Shown here piece by piece: positions 34,034 through 41,597 of a stretch of DNA of 64,000 nt. The first letter of the stretch is position 1. Each line of letters starts with the position of its first letter. Both the position numbers and the translations under genes were made by a program. Origin of the DNA: Planctomycetota bacterium. GTDB taxonomy: Bacteria > Planctomycetota > UBA1135 > JACQFD01. The DNA lies in assembly GCA_016200225.1 (NCBI GenBank), contig JACQFD010000022.1, positions 111,362 through 175,361 of the forward strand. Reading direction: 5' to 3'. The notes beneath the pieces are model-generated. The model had not been told where the DNA came from and searched no databases. It worked only from the letters and a program-made list of their open reading frames with translations.

Positions 34034-35719
34034 ATGGCGGCCGAGACACCGCCACAAATGCCCAGCGCCGCCGAAATCCAAGCCACCGGCTCCGCCGATG
34101 CGCGTCCGTCGTCGGCGCTCGCGCGCAACAGTTTTTTAGTAGCGATTTGCACGGGACTCTCGCGCATCCTCGGATACGTGCGCGATTCGGCGCTCGGTGC
34201 TCTCTTCGGAACGTCGCCGACGTACGAGGCGCTTCGACTCGCGTTTTCGATTCCTAATTTTCTTCGCCGGCTCTTTGGCGAAGGCGCGCTCACGGCCGTC
34301 TTTTTACCGATGTTCCAGCGCGCGCGGCAGCGCGGCGGCGACATCGAGGCGCGCGAAACCGTCGCGATCGTCGGCGGGACGCAACTGGCGGTTTTGTTAA
34401 CATTAGCGTTCGCGGGGAGCGCGATCTGCATTTTCACGCCGCCATCCGTGCTCGCGGGATTCCTCACCGAGAACCCCGAACGCGCGCCGTTGCTTCTGAA
34501 GTATCTAACAATACTCATCCCGTATCTCGTCCCCGTTTGTTTATATGCGTTCGCGATGGCGATTCTGAACGCGCGCGCGAAGTTCTTCGTCCCGGCGATC
34601 GCGCCGTTTTTTCAAAACATCGTCGCGCTGTTGTCCTTTGTCGTTGCATGGGGTGTCGCATTCGGTTTCAAAAAACCGAATATCGCTGAGGACGCCGAAC
34701 GATTCGATCTCGCGGCGCAAATCGTGGCGGGGGGTTTTCTGTCGGGCGGGATCATCATGTTTCTAATCCAGCTCCCGTCGCTTCGCGCCGAGGGGATGCT
34801 CGTCTGTCCAAAACTACAAATAAGCCACCCGCTTTTTCGCGAGTTTGCAAAGAATCTGCTGCCGATGGCGCTCAGTCTCGGCGCCGTGCAATTGAGCGTT
34901 TTTCTTTCCACCGTGATCGCGTTCACGATCGTCGCGCACGGCGCCAATATCCATCTCGATTACGCCGCGCGCATCTTTCAATTGCCGCAGGGAATTGTTG
35001 GATCGGCGGTCGCGACCGCGGCCTTTCCGCATCTCGCGAAGAGCTGGCACGAAAAGAAATATCATGAAGTGCGGACGGAGCTCGATCGCGGTCTTGGCCT
35101 CGCCGTATTTCTCGGCGCGGCCGCGTCGGCCGGACTCCTCGCGCTCGCGCATCCGATTGTTACAGTTCTTTATGGTTATGGAAATTTCGACGAGGTCGCG
35201 TGCGGCGAAACGTCGAAAGCGCTGACCGCGTTCGCGATTTCGATTCCGTTCCTCACGGCCGTTCCGCTGCTCGCGCGGATTTTCTATGCATCCGGCAATA
35301 CGCGCACGCCGAGTTACGTCGCGGCCGCGCTCATCGCGACGGATTGCGGCGGCGCGTATCTATTAGCAAAGCCGTTCGGCGTCGCTGGCATCGCCGCGGC
35401 GACGACGGTGACGGCAATCCTGAATTGCGTGATCCTATCTGTATTACTAAGAAAATCGCCGATGCCGAAATCGCCGGCGCTCGGGTTTCGATTGTTGAAG
35501 ATCGCGTTTGCCGCGGTCGCTTGCGGCGCCGGCGCGTTCGCGACGCGGTTTGCGTTTGAACAATTGCTTCGAAGTCCGCTCCGAATTGCGTTGGTTGCCG
35601 AAGTTGCGTTTTCGGTGGTCGCAGGAGCGGCCTCGCTTGCGGCGGTTGCGCGTTGGATGAACCTCGAAGAATTCGGCGAACTGACAGCGCTCGCGCGCCG
35701 GCGAAAGCGCGCGAATTAG
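34034..35719 (+). CDS. murJ: MurJ-type lipid II flippase
   Basis: A 561-residue MOP-superfamily membrane protein that flips lipid II to the periplasm. After 35 variable residues comes NSFLVAICTGLSRILGYVRDSALGALFG, the MurJ/MviN N terminus with the conserved RxxGxxRD, then FSIPNFLRRLFGEGALTAVFLPMF (conserved FRxLxxEGA). About 14 hydrophobic segments follow, with YAARIFQLPQGIVGSAVATAAFP, GYGNFD and LARIFYASGNTRTP. Its length matches the family. Confidence 0.93.
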   Translation: MAAETPPQMPSAAEIQATGSADARPSSALARNSFLVAICTGLSRILGYVRDSALGALFGTSPTYEALRLAFSIPNFLRRLFGEGALTAVFLPMFQRARQRGGDIEARETVAIVGGTQLAVLLTLAFAGSAICIFTPPSVLAGFLTENPERAPLLLKYLTILIPYLVPVCLYAFAMAILNARAKFFVPAIAPFFQNIVALLSFVVAWGVAFGFKKPNIAEDAERFDLAAQIVAGGFLSGGIIMFLIQLPSLRAEGMLVCPKLQISHPLFREFAKNLLPMALSLGAVQLSVFLSTVIAFTIVAHGANIHLDYAARIFQLPQGIVGSAVATAAFPHLAKSWHEKKYHEVRTELDRGLGLAVFLGAAASAGLLALAHPIVTVLYGYGNFDEVACGETSKALTAFAISIPFLTAVPLLARIFYASGNTRTPSYVAAALIATDCGGAYLLAKPFGVAGIAAATTVTAILNCVILSVLLRKSPMPKSPALGFRLLKIAFAAVACGAGAFATRFAFEQLLRSPLRIALVAEVAFSVVAGAASLAAVARWMNLEEFGELTALARRRKRAN

Positions 35720-35815
35720 CGTTCTCACAACGGGAAATTCAGAAAATTTGAAAACAAGTGGCGCGGGAGCGCGGGCACAACCTAAAGTGTGACCCTCGAT
35801 TTTTTCGCCGGCGCC

Positions 35816-35836
35816 ACCACAACATCATGTGGTTAA
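35816..35836. promoter_or_regulatory. inverted repeat with DnaA-box-like half upstream of nrdJ
   Basis: ACCACA (35816-35821) pairs with TGTGGT (35828-35833). The right arm reads TGTGGTTAA (35828-35836), 8 of 9 to the DnaA box TGTGGATAA. It lies 30 bp before the nrdJ ATG. DnaA control of ribonucleotide reductase is known in E. coli, so a regulatory site is possible; a single match is weak evidence. Confidence 0.35.
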
Positions 35837-35865
35837 CAAAACCAGGTTCCGGCGAGGAGGACGCG

Positions 35866-38397
35866 ATGGAACCCCAAAAGGAAACAACGCGCACGTCGCG
35901 CGTAAACCCCCGCTCGAACGACATGGCAAACACTACTAAAAACCGCGAACAAGTTGTTACACATGACAACGTGGTTGGACGCGACGTGCCCAAGGACGCC
36001 GAATGGCAACGTCGGTTATTTGAATCATTGCCCGATCCTAATATTCGCGCAAATGCACTGAAAGTTCTTCAGGCGCGATATTTAATAAAAGACGACAAAG
36101 GCAAGTCTGTCGAGGCGCCAAAACAACTTTATTGGCGTGTTGCGATGACGATCGCGAACGCGGAGCGGAGCTTTCCGGGGTGCACCGAAGAGCGCGTTGA
36201 ATTCTGGGCGAAGCGTTTTTATGAATTGATGGCGGACGGCACATACATGCCGAATTCGCCGACGCTCATGAACGCGGGCCGAGAGATGGGAATGTTGAGC
36301 GCATGTTTCGTGTTGCCGGTCGAGGATTCGATCGAAGGAATTTTTTCGTCGATCAAGGCGACGGCATTGATACAAAAGGCCGGCGGCGGCACCGGCTTTG
36401 ATTTTTCGCGTCTGCGCCCGTCGGGCGACGTCGTGAAGAGCTCGGGCGGCACGACCGAAGGGCCGCTTTCGTTTATACAAGTATTCTCGGCGGCGACGAA
36501 CGCGATTCAGCAGGGCGCGTTCCGCCGCGGCGCGAATATGGGAATGCTGCGCGTCGACCATCCGGACGTCCTCGGATTTGTAACGATCAAAGACGACCTG
36601 TCGAAACTCACAAATTATAATATTTCGATCAGCGTCACCGACGAATATATCAATCAACTGCGCGCGGATCAGAATGCGCCGCATCGTGTGATGAATCCGC
36701 GATCCGGCGAGTGGCGCGTGCTTTCGCGTCCCGACGGCACCGTCGTCACGGTGGGCGAATTGTGGAATTTAATTATCGATCACGCGTGGAGGTCGGGCGA
36801 GCCGGGCGTGATTTTTATCGATAGAATCAATGCTACGAATCCGACGCTGCACATCGGCCGGATGGAAGCTACAAATCCGTGCGGCGAACAGCCGTTGTTG
36901 CCGTTCGAGGCGTGCAATCTCGGATCGATCAACGTCGCGAAATTCGTCAAACGCGAAAACGGCAGGGGAAAGCTCGACGAAAAAGCGTTCCGCAAAGTCG
37001 TCCGCGAGTGCGTGCGTTTTCTCGACAATGTCGTCGAAGTTAACAATTATCCGCTGACCGAAATCCGCGAAATGTGCCTTGGCAATCGCAAGATCGGCCT
37101 CGGCGTGATGGGATTCGCCGACGCATTGTATGAAATGGGCCTTTCTTACTGTTCCGACGAAGGCGTCAAATTCGGCGAAGACGTCATGCGCATTCTTAAT
37201 GATGAATCGCACGATTCGTCGGAAGCGCTCGCCGAGGAGCGCGGCTCCTTTCCGTTCTGGCCGGGCAGTTCGTGGCAGCAGAACGGACGTAAAATGCGCA
37301 ATGCGTGCTCCACGACCGTCGCGCCGACCGGAACGATCAGTATCATCGCCGGCTGCTCCGGCGGCATCGAACCGCTGTTTTCATTGGCATTTTTCCGGCA
37401 GGTCCTCGACGGACAGCGCTTGACCGAAGTGCACGACGCGTTCATGCGGGTCGCCAACGAGCGGGATTTTTATAATAACGAACTCATCGAGCGCATTGCG
37501 GCCGAGGGGTCGATACAACATTTCGAAGAAATCCCGGAGGACGTTCGGAAAGTTTATGTTTGCGCGCACGACGTGACGCCCGACTGGCACATGCGCATGC
37601 AGGCTGCGTTTCAGAAACACTGCGATGCCAGCATTTCGAAAACGATCAATTTCCCGAACGAAGCCTCCGTCGAGGACGTCCGCGCGATTTATGAAATGGC
37701 GATCGATCTTAATGTTAAGGGCGTGACCGTGTATCGCGACGGATGCCGCGACAGACAGCCGATGGCGCTCTCGACGACGAAGCGGCCCGGTTCGAACGAA
37801 ACGCAAATCGGCGGCGGCGAGAGCGCGGCCGCGGCGGGTGTCGCGGAAGCTACAGAAATCCGTCCGGTCCGGCTTCCCGAAATCATGCCGAGCCTGCGCA
37901 TCCGCCAGATGACGCCGTTTGGTAATATGCATGTTAAGATTTCGGTCGATCCGAAAACCGACCGCGAGCGCGAGGTCTTTGCGCAACTCGGCAAGGGCGG
38001 CGACATCGCGAATTCGGATCTCGAGGCGATCTGCCGCATGATTTCGCTATTCCTGCGATGCAACGGATCGCTCGAAATGGTAGTGAATCAGCTCGACGGC
38101 ATCGGTTCGAGTCTTTCGATTCCGAGCCGCGACGGCCGCATTCTTAGTCTTGCCGACGGTCTCGCGAAAGCGCTCACGCGTTATCTCGCGGCCAAAAAGA
38201 AATATACACTTCGGGCATTGTTACTCGGCGAAGTGAGCGCGGAGGAACTCGTCCAATTGTCAGAAGCACCGGCCTCCCGCGCCCACGCCGAAACCGCCCG
38301 CACGGCATTTAAAGTAAAGTGCCCTCAGTGCAGTTTCGATCTGTCGTTTCAGGAAGGATGTGTAAAGTGCCACTCCTGCGGCTTCAGCCAGTGCTAA
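35866..38397 (+). CDS. nrdJ: adenosylcobalamin-dependent (class II) ribonucleotide reductase
   Basis: Makes deoxyribonucleotides with a B12-generated radical. From the ATG at 35866 (GGAGG at 35856-35860, 5 nt spacing) it has 843 residues. Key stretches are the substrate Cys in GMLSACFVLPVEDS, SSGGTTEGPLSFIQVF, NPCGEQPLLPFEACNLGSINVA (radical Cys and catalytic Glu/Asn), and APTGTISIIAGCSGGIEPLF. The C terminus carries a TSCPD-like domain (about 680-790) and a Cys-rich tail CPQC...EGCVKCHSCGFSQC that could shuttle reducing equivalents. The absence of an R2-type partner fits class II. In-frame ATGs at 35758 and 35923 are less likely starts. Confidence 0.93.
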   Translation: MEPQKETTRTSRVNPRSNDMANTTKNREQVVTHDNVVGRDVPKDAEWQRRLFESLPDPNIRANALKVLQARYLIKDDKGKSVEAPKQLYWRVAMTIANAERSFPGCTEERVEFWAKRFYELMADGTYMPNSPTLMNAGREMGMLSACFVLPVEDSIEGIFSSIKATALIQKAGGGTGFDFSRLRPSGDVVKSSGGTTEGPLSFIQVFSAATNAIQQGAFRRGANMGMLRVDHPDVLGFVTIKDDLSKLTNYNISISVTDEYINQLRADQNAPHRVMNPRSGEWRVLSRPDGTVVTVGELWNLIIDHAWRSGEPGVIFIDRINATNPTLHIGRMEATNPCGEQPLLPFEACNLGSINVAKFVKRENGRGKLDEKAFRKVVRECVRFLDNVVEVNNYPLTEIREMCLGNRKIGLGVMGFADALYEMGLSYCSDEGVKFGEDVMRILNDESHDSSEALAEERGSFPFWPGSSWQQNGRKMRNACSTTVAPTGTISIIAGCSGGIEPLFSLAFFRQVLDGQRLTEVHDAFMRVANERDFYNNELIERIAAEGSIQHFEEIPEDVRKVYVCAHDVTPDWHMRMQAAFQKHCDASISKTINFPNEASVEDVRAIYEMAIDLNVKGVTVYRDGCRDRQPMALSTTKRPGSNETQIGGGESAAAAGVAEATEIRPVRLPEIMPSLRIRQMTPFGNMHVKISVDPKTDREREVFAQLGKGGDIANSDLEAICRMISLFLRCNGSLEMVVNQLDGIGSSLSIPSRDGRILSLADGLAKALTRYLAAKKKYTLRALLLGEVSAEELVQLSEAPASRAHAETARTAFKVKCPQCSFDLSFQEGCVKCHSCGFSQC

Positions 38398-38414
38398 CAA
38401 AAGAGGCCCCACAC

Positions 38415-38498
38415 ATGACACGTCGAAGACTCCGCCGCATTCAACGCCGCCGAATGGCCAGCCGCCGTAGGGTGGCGAGAATTGTAAGAAACGCTTGA
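38415..38498 (+). CDS. possible 27-residue Arg-rich peptide
   Basis: The ATG at 38415, with AGAGG about 7 nt upstream, reads 27 codons to TGA at 38496. The product begins MTRRRLRRIQRRRMASRRR and is 14 Arg in 27. It lies between the nrdJ stop and a strong terminator, so it would be the last gene of the nrdJ transcript. Tiny Arg-rich proteins can be ribosome- or nucleic-acid-binding, but no match to bTHX or COX24-like peptides was clear. It could also be chance in GC-rich DNA. Confidence 0.4.
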   Translation: MTRRRLRRIQRRRMASRRRVARIVRNA

Positions 38499-38519
38499 GA
38501 CGACGCGTATTCCTTTCGA

Positions 38520-38556
38520 CCGGCCGGGACCCCGAAAGTCCCGGCCGGTTTTGTTT
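38520..38556 (+). terminator. strong Rho-independent terminator after nrdJ
   Basis: CCGGCCGGGAC (38520-38530) pairs perfectly with GTCCCGGCCGG (38538-38548) around loop CCCGAAA, followed by TTTTGTTT. It is an 11-bp GC-rich stem, the best intrinsic terminator in the window. Confidence 0.92.
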
Positions 38557-38601
38557 CAATTCACGCTCCGCCCGGCCCGCGAGTTGTTGTAAACTCCGCG
38601 C

Positions 38602-40104
38602 GTGACCGAATATGCAAATCCGCCGATGCGAACGCGGGGCATCGATTGGCGCCAGCTTCGGGCGTTGATCGGAGCGTTGTTGACGGTCGATTTTTTCGGC
38701 GAATCGCGGCATCAGCAGGCCGGTTCGGCGCTCGCGGCGGGGGCGCTGTTTCAGAGTGGAATCGCGCTGATCGCGGGTGTGCTTTTGTATCTTGGGTTGC
38801 CGCCGTTTCATCTCGCGCTCGCGGGGTTGACGCTCGTGGCCGTCCTCACGGCCATGGTGCTCGGGCCGGAGGCGGCGACGGTGTTGAAGGCGTCGAATGA
38901 CAACCTGGCCGGGCTGCCCGTATCGGTTGCAACCGTGCGGACGGCGCGCGCGGTCCATGCGATTCTTTATATTATACTCGGCGCGTCGGGCGCGGCCATT
39001 CCGATCGCGGTTTTTGTTGGATTCGCCGCCGAAAATGTAATGACCGGATTCGCGACCTGGCTCGCGGCGATGCACCAGACGCTATTCTTTGCATCAGTGG
39101 TCGCGGGAATCCATGCAATTCTCGGATCTGTAAAATACCTTTCGCGGTTGCGGACGCTCGTCGGACTTTTCATCGGGACGTTGCTCGTCGGCGCGCTCTT
39201 GTTTGGAATCCGCCCGTTGCCGGATTTGCGCGCGGCGATCGACGGGCACCTCGATTTGTTATCTTACTATCCGGTCACGTGGTTCGCAGCCGAAGCGACG
39301 GCCGTGAGCGAAACCGTGCCGCGGCATTTGTTATTATTATCGATCGGCGGATCGGCCGTCGCGCTCGCGCTCGGCGCATGCGCCGCGGTTTTGAAAGAAA
39401 CGGAAGCCGCGACCGCGCCGCCGCCCGGGCCGATTCGCGTATTTTTTAGTAAACTCTTCGTCCGCGAGAACGAGCGCGCGACGTTCGATTTTACATTAAA
39501 TATTCTGCCGCGCGAAGGCGACCGGGCGCTGCGCGTCGCCCCATTTCTAGCATTTCCGGCGGCGCTGCTGACGGTGGGCGCCGCGATTTATGATGCCAAG
39601 GAACGGCTGTTATTTGTACGAATACTGCTCATGGTCACCGGCGCCTACCTCCCGGTCGCCGTTTTGTTGCTTTCGCGCTCGCGCCACGCCGCCGCGCGCT
39701 GGGTGTTCGACTGCGCGCCGATCGCGGCGCCGAAATTGTTACGTTGCGGCGTCTACAAAGCGTTGATATTTAGTATTGTAATCCCGATGTTCGCAGTGCT
39801 CGAATTGAGCGATGCCGCCATTTCGGGACCGTCAACGGCGCTGCTGCACGCGCCGCTTGTTTTTATAGCCATGGCTTGGGTTCTCGATCGCTCCGTCGAA
39901 CTCCTTCCCGATCCGTTTCCGTTCGGCGAACTCCCCGAACGTCTCGCCGGCGGAGCGGGGGAGGGGGCGATGGCGCTTGCGTTTGGATTGACACTCGCCG
40001 GATTCCTCGACGGTTGGTTTGTACGCGATATTACAAGTGCGGCACTGGCGTCCGCTGTGGCGGGCGGCGCTCTGTACGTAAAGAGAAGGCTGCACTCGCG
40101 ATGA
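38602..40104 (+). CDS. polytopic membrane protein, unknown
   Basis: 500 residues from a GTG at 38602. About ten to twelve hydrophobic helices are spread over the whole length (for example about 45-90, 112-138, 150-172, 180-200, 240-265, 310-330, 335-355, 375-400, 410-430, 455-475). The N-terminal ATVRTARAVHAILYIILG and the central loop with FFSKLFVRENERATFDFTLNILPRE are distinctive, but no transporter signature was recognised. Two halves separated by a loop near residue 275 might suggest duplication. The stop overlaps the next start (ATGA), so the two genes are coupled. Confidence 0.8.
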   Translation: MTEYANPPMRTRGIDWRQLRALIGALLTVDFFGESRHQQAGSALAAGALFQSGIALIAGVLLYLGLPPFHLALAGLTLVAVLTAMVLGPEAATVLKASNDNLAGLPVSVATVRTARAVHAILYIILGASGAAIPIAVFVGFAAENVMTGFATWLAAMHQTLFFASVVAGIHAILGSVKYLSRLRTLVGLFIGTLLVGALLFGIRPLPDLRAAIDGHLDLLSYYPVTWFAAEATAVSETVPRHLLLLSIGGSAVALALGACAAVLKETEAATAPPPGPIRVFFSKLFVRENERATFDFTLNILPREGDRALRVAPFLAFPAALLTVGAAIYDAKERLLFVRILLMVTGAYLPVAVLLLSRSRHAAARWVFDCAPIAAPKLLRCGVYKALIFSIVIPMFAVLELSDAAISGPSTALLHAPLVFIAMAWVLDRSVELLPDPFPFGELPERLAGGAGEGAMALAFGLTLAGFLDGWFVRDITSAALASAVAGGALYVKRRLHSR

Positions 40105-40274
40105 CGGGAAGAACGACCAACGCGCCGCCTCGCAAACCGCGCGATCTGCGCCGTGAAATGCTGTCGATTGGATTTGTGTATTTGATCGCCCTCGTGGGCG
40201 CCGTCGCGCTCGCGCGGGGCTGTCAGAGCGACCGAAACACGACGGCCCAATCGAGGCCGGAAAGTCAGAAATAG
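40101..40274 (+). CDS. small single-pass membrane protein
   Basis: The ATG at 40101 overlaps the stop of the upstream membrane gene by 4 nt. It has 57 residues: a basic start (TGRTTNAPPRKPRDLRREM), one hydrophobic helix (about 23-40, IGFVYLIALVGAVALARG) followed by Cys, and a polar tail. The Cys after ARG could be a lipobox-like site but lacks the preceding Leu. Probably an accessory subunit of the preceding protein, by context only. Confidence 0.6.
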   Translation: MTGRTTNAPPRKPRDLRREMLSIGFVYLIALVGAVALARGCQSDRNTTAQSRPESQK

Positions 40275-40340
40275 AGCTTGCGTTTTTCCGAGAAAGATCG
40301 TTAGCCTTGTCCGGACCACCTCAGTTCGCAGCATCGACGC

Positions 40341-40358
40341 GCGAATGATTGCATTCGC
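40341..40358 (+). repeat. small hairpin ahead of the 80-residue gene
   Basis: GCGAATG (40341-40347) pairs with CATTCGC (40352-40358) around a 4-nt loop, 31 nt before the ATG at 40389. It lies in the likely leader and might affect translation. No T-run follows. Confidence 0.35.
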
Positions 40359-40388
40359 ACGCGATTTATCCAATTTCGGAGGTGTGTG

Positions 40389-40631
40389 ATGACGCGATCG
40401 AGAATCCCAAGAGTTGCAAACAAGACCGCTCGCGCGGCCGCCGGTGCGACTGTTACAAATTCCGAGTTGTCTGGCGAGAAGGAGAAAAAGTTTCCCATTC
40501 ATGCGAGTCCGGATCCGCTCGCAAAATCGGATCGTTATCGTTTGGTCATTCCCTACAGCGGAAATCCCCGTGAGCTGGGCCGTCAGCCGGCCGAGGGCGA
40601 AGCGGTAACCTCAAACGAAGGCGCAAGTTAA
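40389..40631 (+). CDS. small hydrophilic protein, unknown
   Basis: 80 residues from the ATG at 40389, with GGAGG about 7 nt upstream (a GTG directly before the ATG adds one residue). It is rich in Ala, Arg, Ser and Glu. A short ordered-looking stretch PLAKSDRYRLVIPYSGNPRELGR lies in the second half; the ends look disordered. No family was recognised. The good ribosome site supports it as a real gene. Confidence 0.6.
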   Translation: MTRSRIPRVANKTARAAAGATVTNSELSGEKEKKFPIHASPDPLAKSDRYRLVIPYSGNPRELGRQPAEGEAVTSNEGAS

Positions 40632-40745
40632 GTTAATTATAGTTGTAAATTGAGTCGCGCGCCGAGTCGTGCCGATACATCCATGTAGAGCGGCAATCTA
40701 CGGGTTGAATGCGTTTTCCTTGGATCGTTTGAGGGGTGTTCGGCG

Positions 40746-41582
40746 TTGCTTGATTTATCACAATTAATCGATCGCACGGTTTCGATACCGGCTGTACCGC
40801 AGGTATTGTTAAGACTTCAGGAGATTGTCAACGATCCGAACAAGTCCATTCTCGACGCGGTCCAAATCCTTGAAGAAGACCCGGGACTCGGTGTGCGATG
40901 TCTGAGAATCGCAAATTCCGCGGTTTACGGCATTCGAACACCCGTCGCGACGCTGCGACATGCGGGAAGCGTGCTCGGAATGCGGAAAATTCATGAACTG
41001 GCGCTCCAATCGTGTCTCGTGGGGCAATTTGATCATTTGCGAAAACTGCGCGCCTTTAATATCGATCTTTTTTGGCAACACAGCGCGGTTACCGTCGTCA
41101 CTTCGCGTGAACTCGCAAAGGTAGTAAAGGGATTCCGAAGTATTGGTGCCGAACGCGCGGCAGCCTGCGGTCTTCTTCACAATATTGGCCGACTTGCGAT
41201 GCTGGATCATTTTCGCGCCGGCTACCTCGACGTTGTGCTTCCAGCCGGAGGACATGGCGATGACGCGTGCAAGGCCGAATCCGAAGCCTTTGGCTTCGAC
41301 CACGCTGCAGTCGGGAGTTTGCTCGCATCGAAATGGAACTTGTCGCCCGAAACCGTGGAAGTTACACGCGACCACCATCGTCCATTCAACGAACGAAGTC
41401 CCCTCACCGCGCTCGTCGGATTCGCAAGTTACGCGGCATACGAGCTTTTAAATTCAGGCGATTATGCACTTAAAGCATCATTAAATTCACAAGAAGCGGC
41501 TTTTCTGGGGCTTACTACAGAAGAGGTTGACGAGGTTTCGGAAATCATCGTCGAAAACTCTGTCTCCGCATTCGTTGCTTAG
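40746..41582 (+). CDS. HDOD-domain signalling protein
   Basis: 278 residues from a TTG start at 40746 (GAGGGG about 10 nt upstream). The HDOD domain covers about residues 8-205: IPAVPQVLLRLQEIVNDPNKSILDAVQILEEDPGLGVRCLRIANSAVYG is typical, with the later helix GAERAAACGLLHNIGRLAMLDHF in place of a catalytic HD. HDOD proteins are usually non-catalytic signalling scaffolds in motility, chemotaxis or pilus control. It is followed at 15 nt by a HEAT-repeat protein and then PilB, which suggests a pilus or secretion regulator. Confidence 0.88.
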   Translation: MLDLSQLIDRTVSIPAVPQVLLRLQEIVNDPNKSILDAVQILEEDPGLGVRCLRIANSAVYGIRTPVATLRHAGSVLGMRKIHELALQSCLVGQFDHLRKLRAFNIDLFWQHSAVTVVTSRELAKVVKGFRSIGAERAAACGLLHNIGRLAMLDHFRAGYLDVVLPAGGHGDDACKAESEAFGFDHAAVGSLLASKWNLSPETVEVTRDHHRPFNERSPLTALVGFASYAAYELLNSGDYALKASLNSQEAAFLGLTTEEVDEVSEIIVENSVSAFVA

Positions 41583-41597
41583 GTCGTAAACCGCTCC

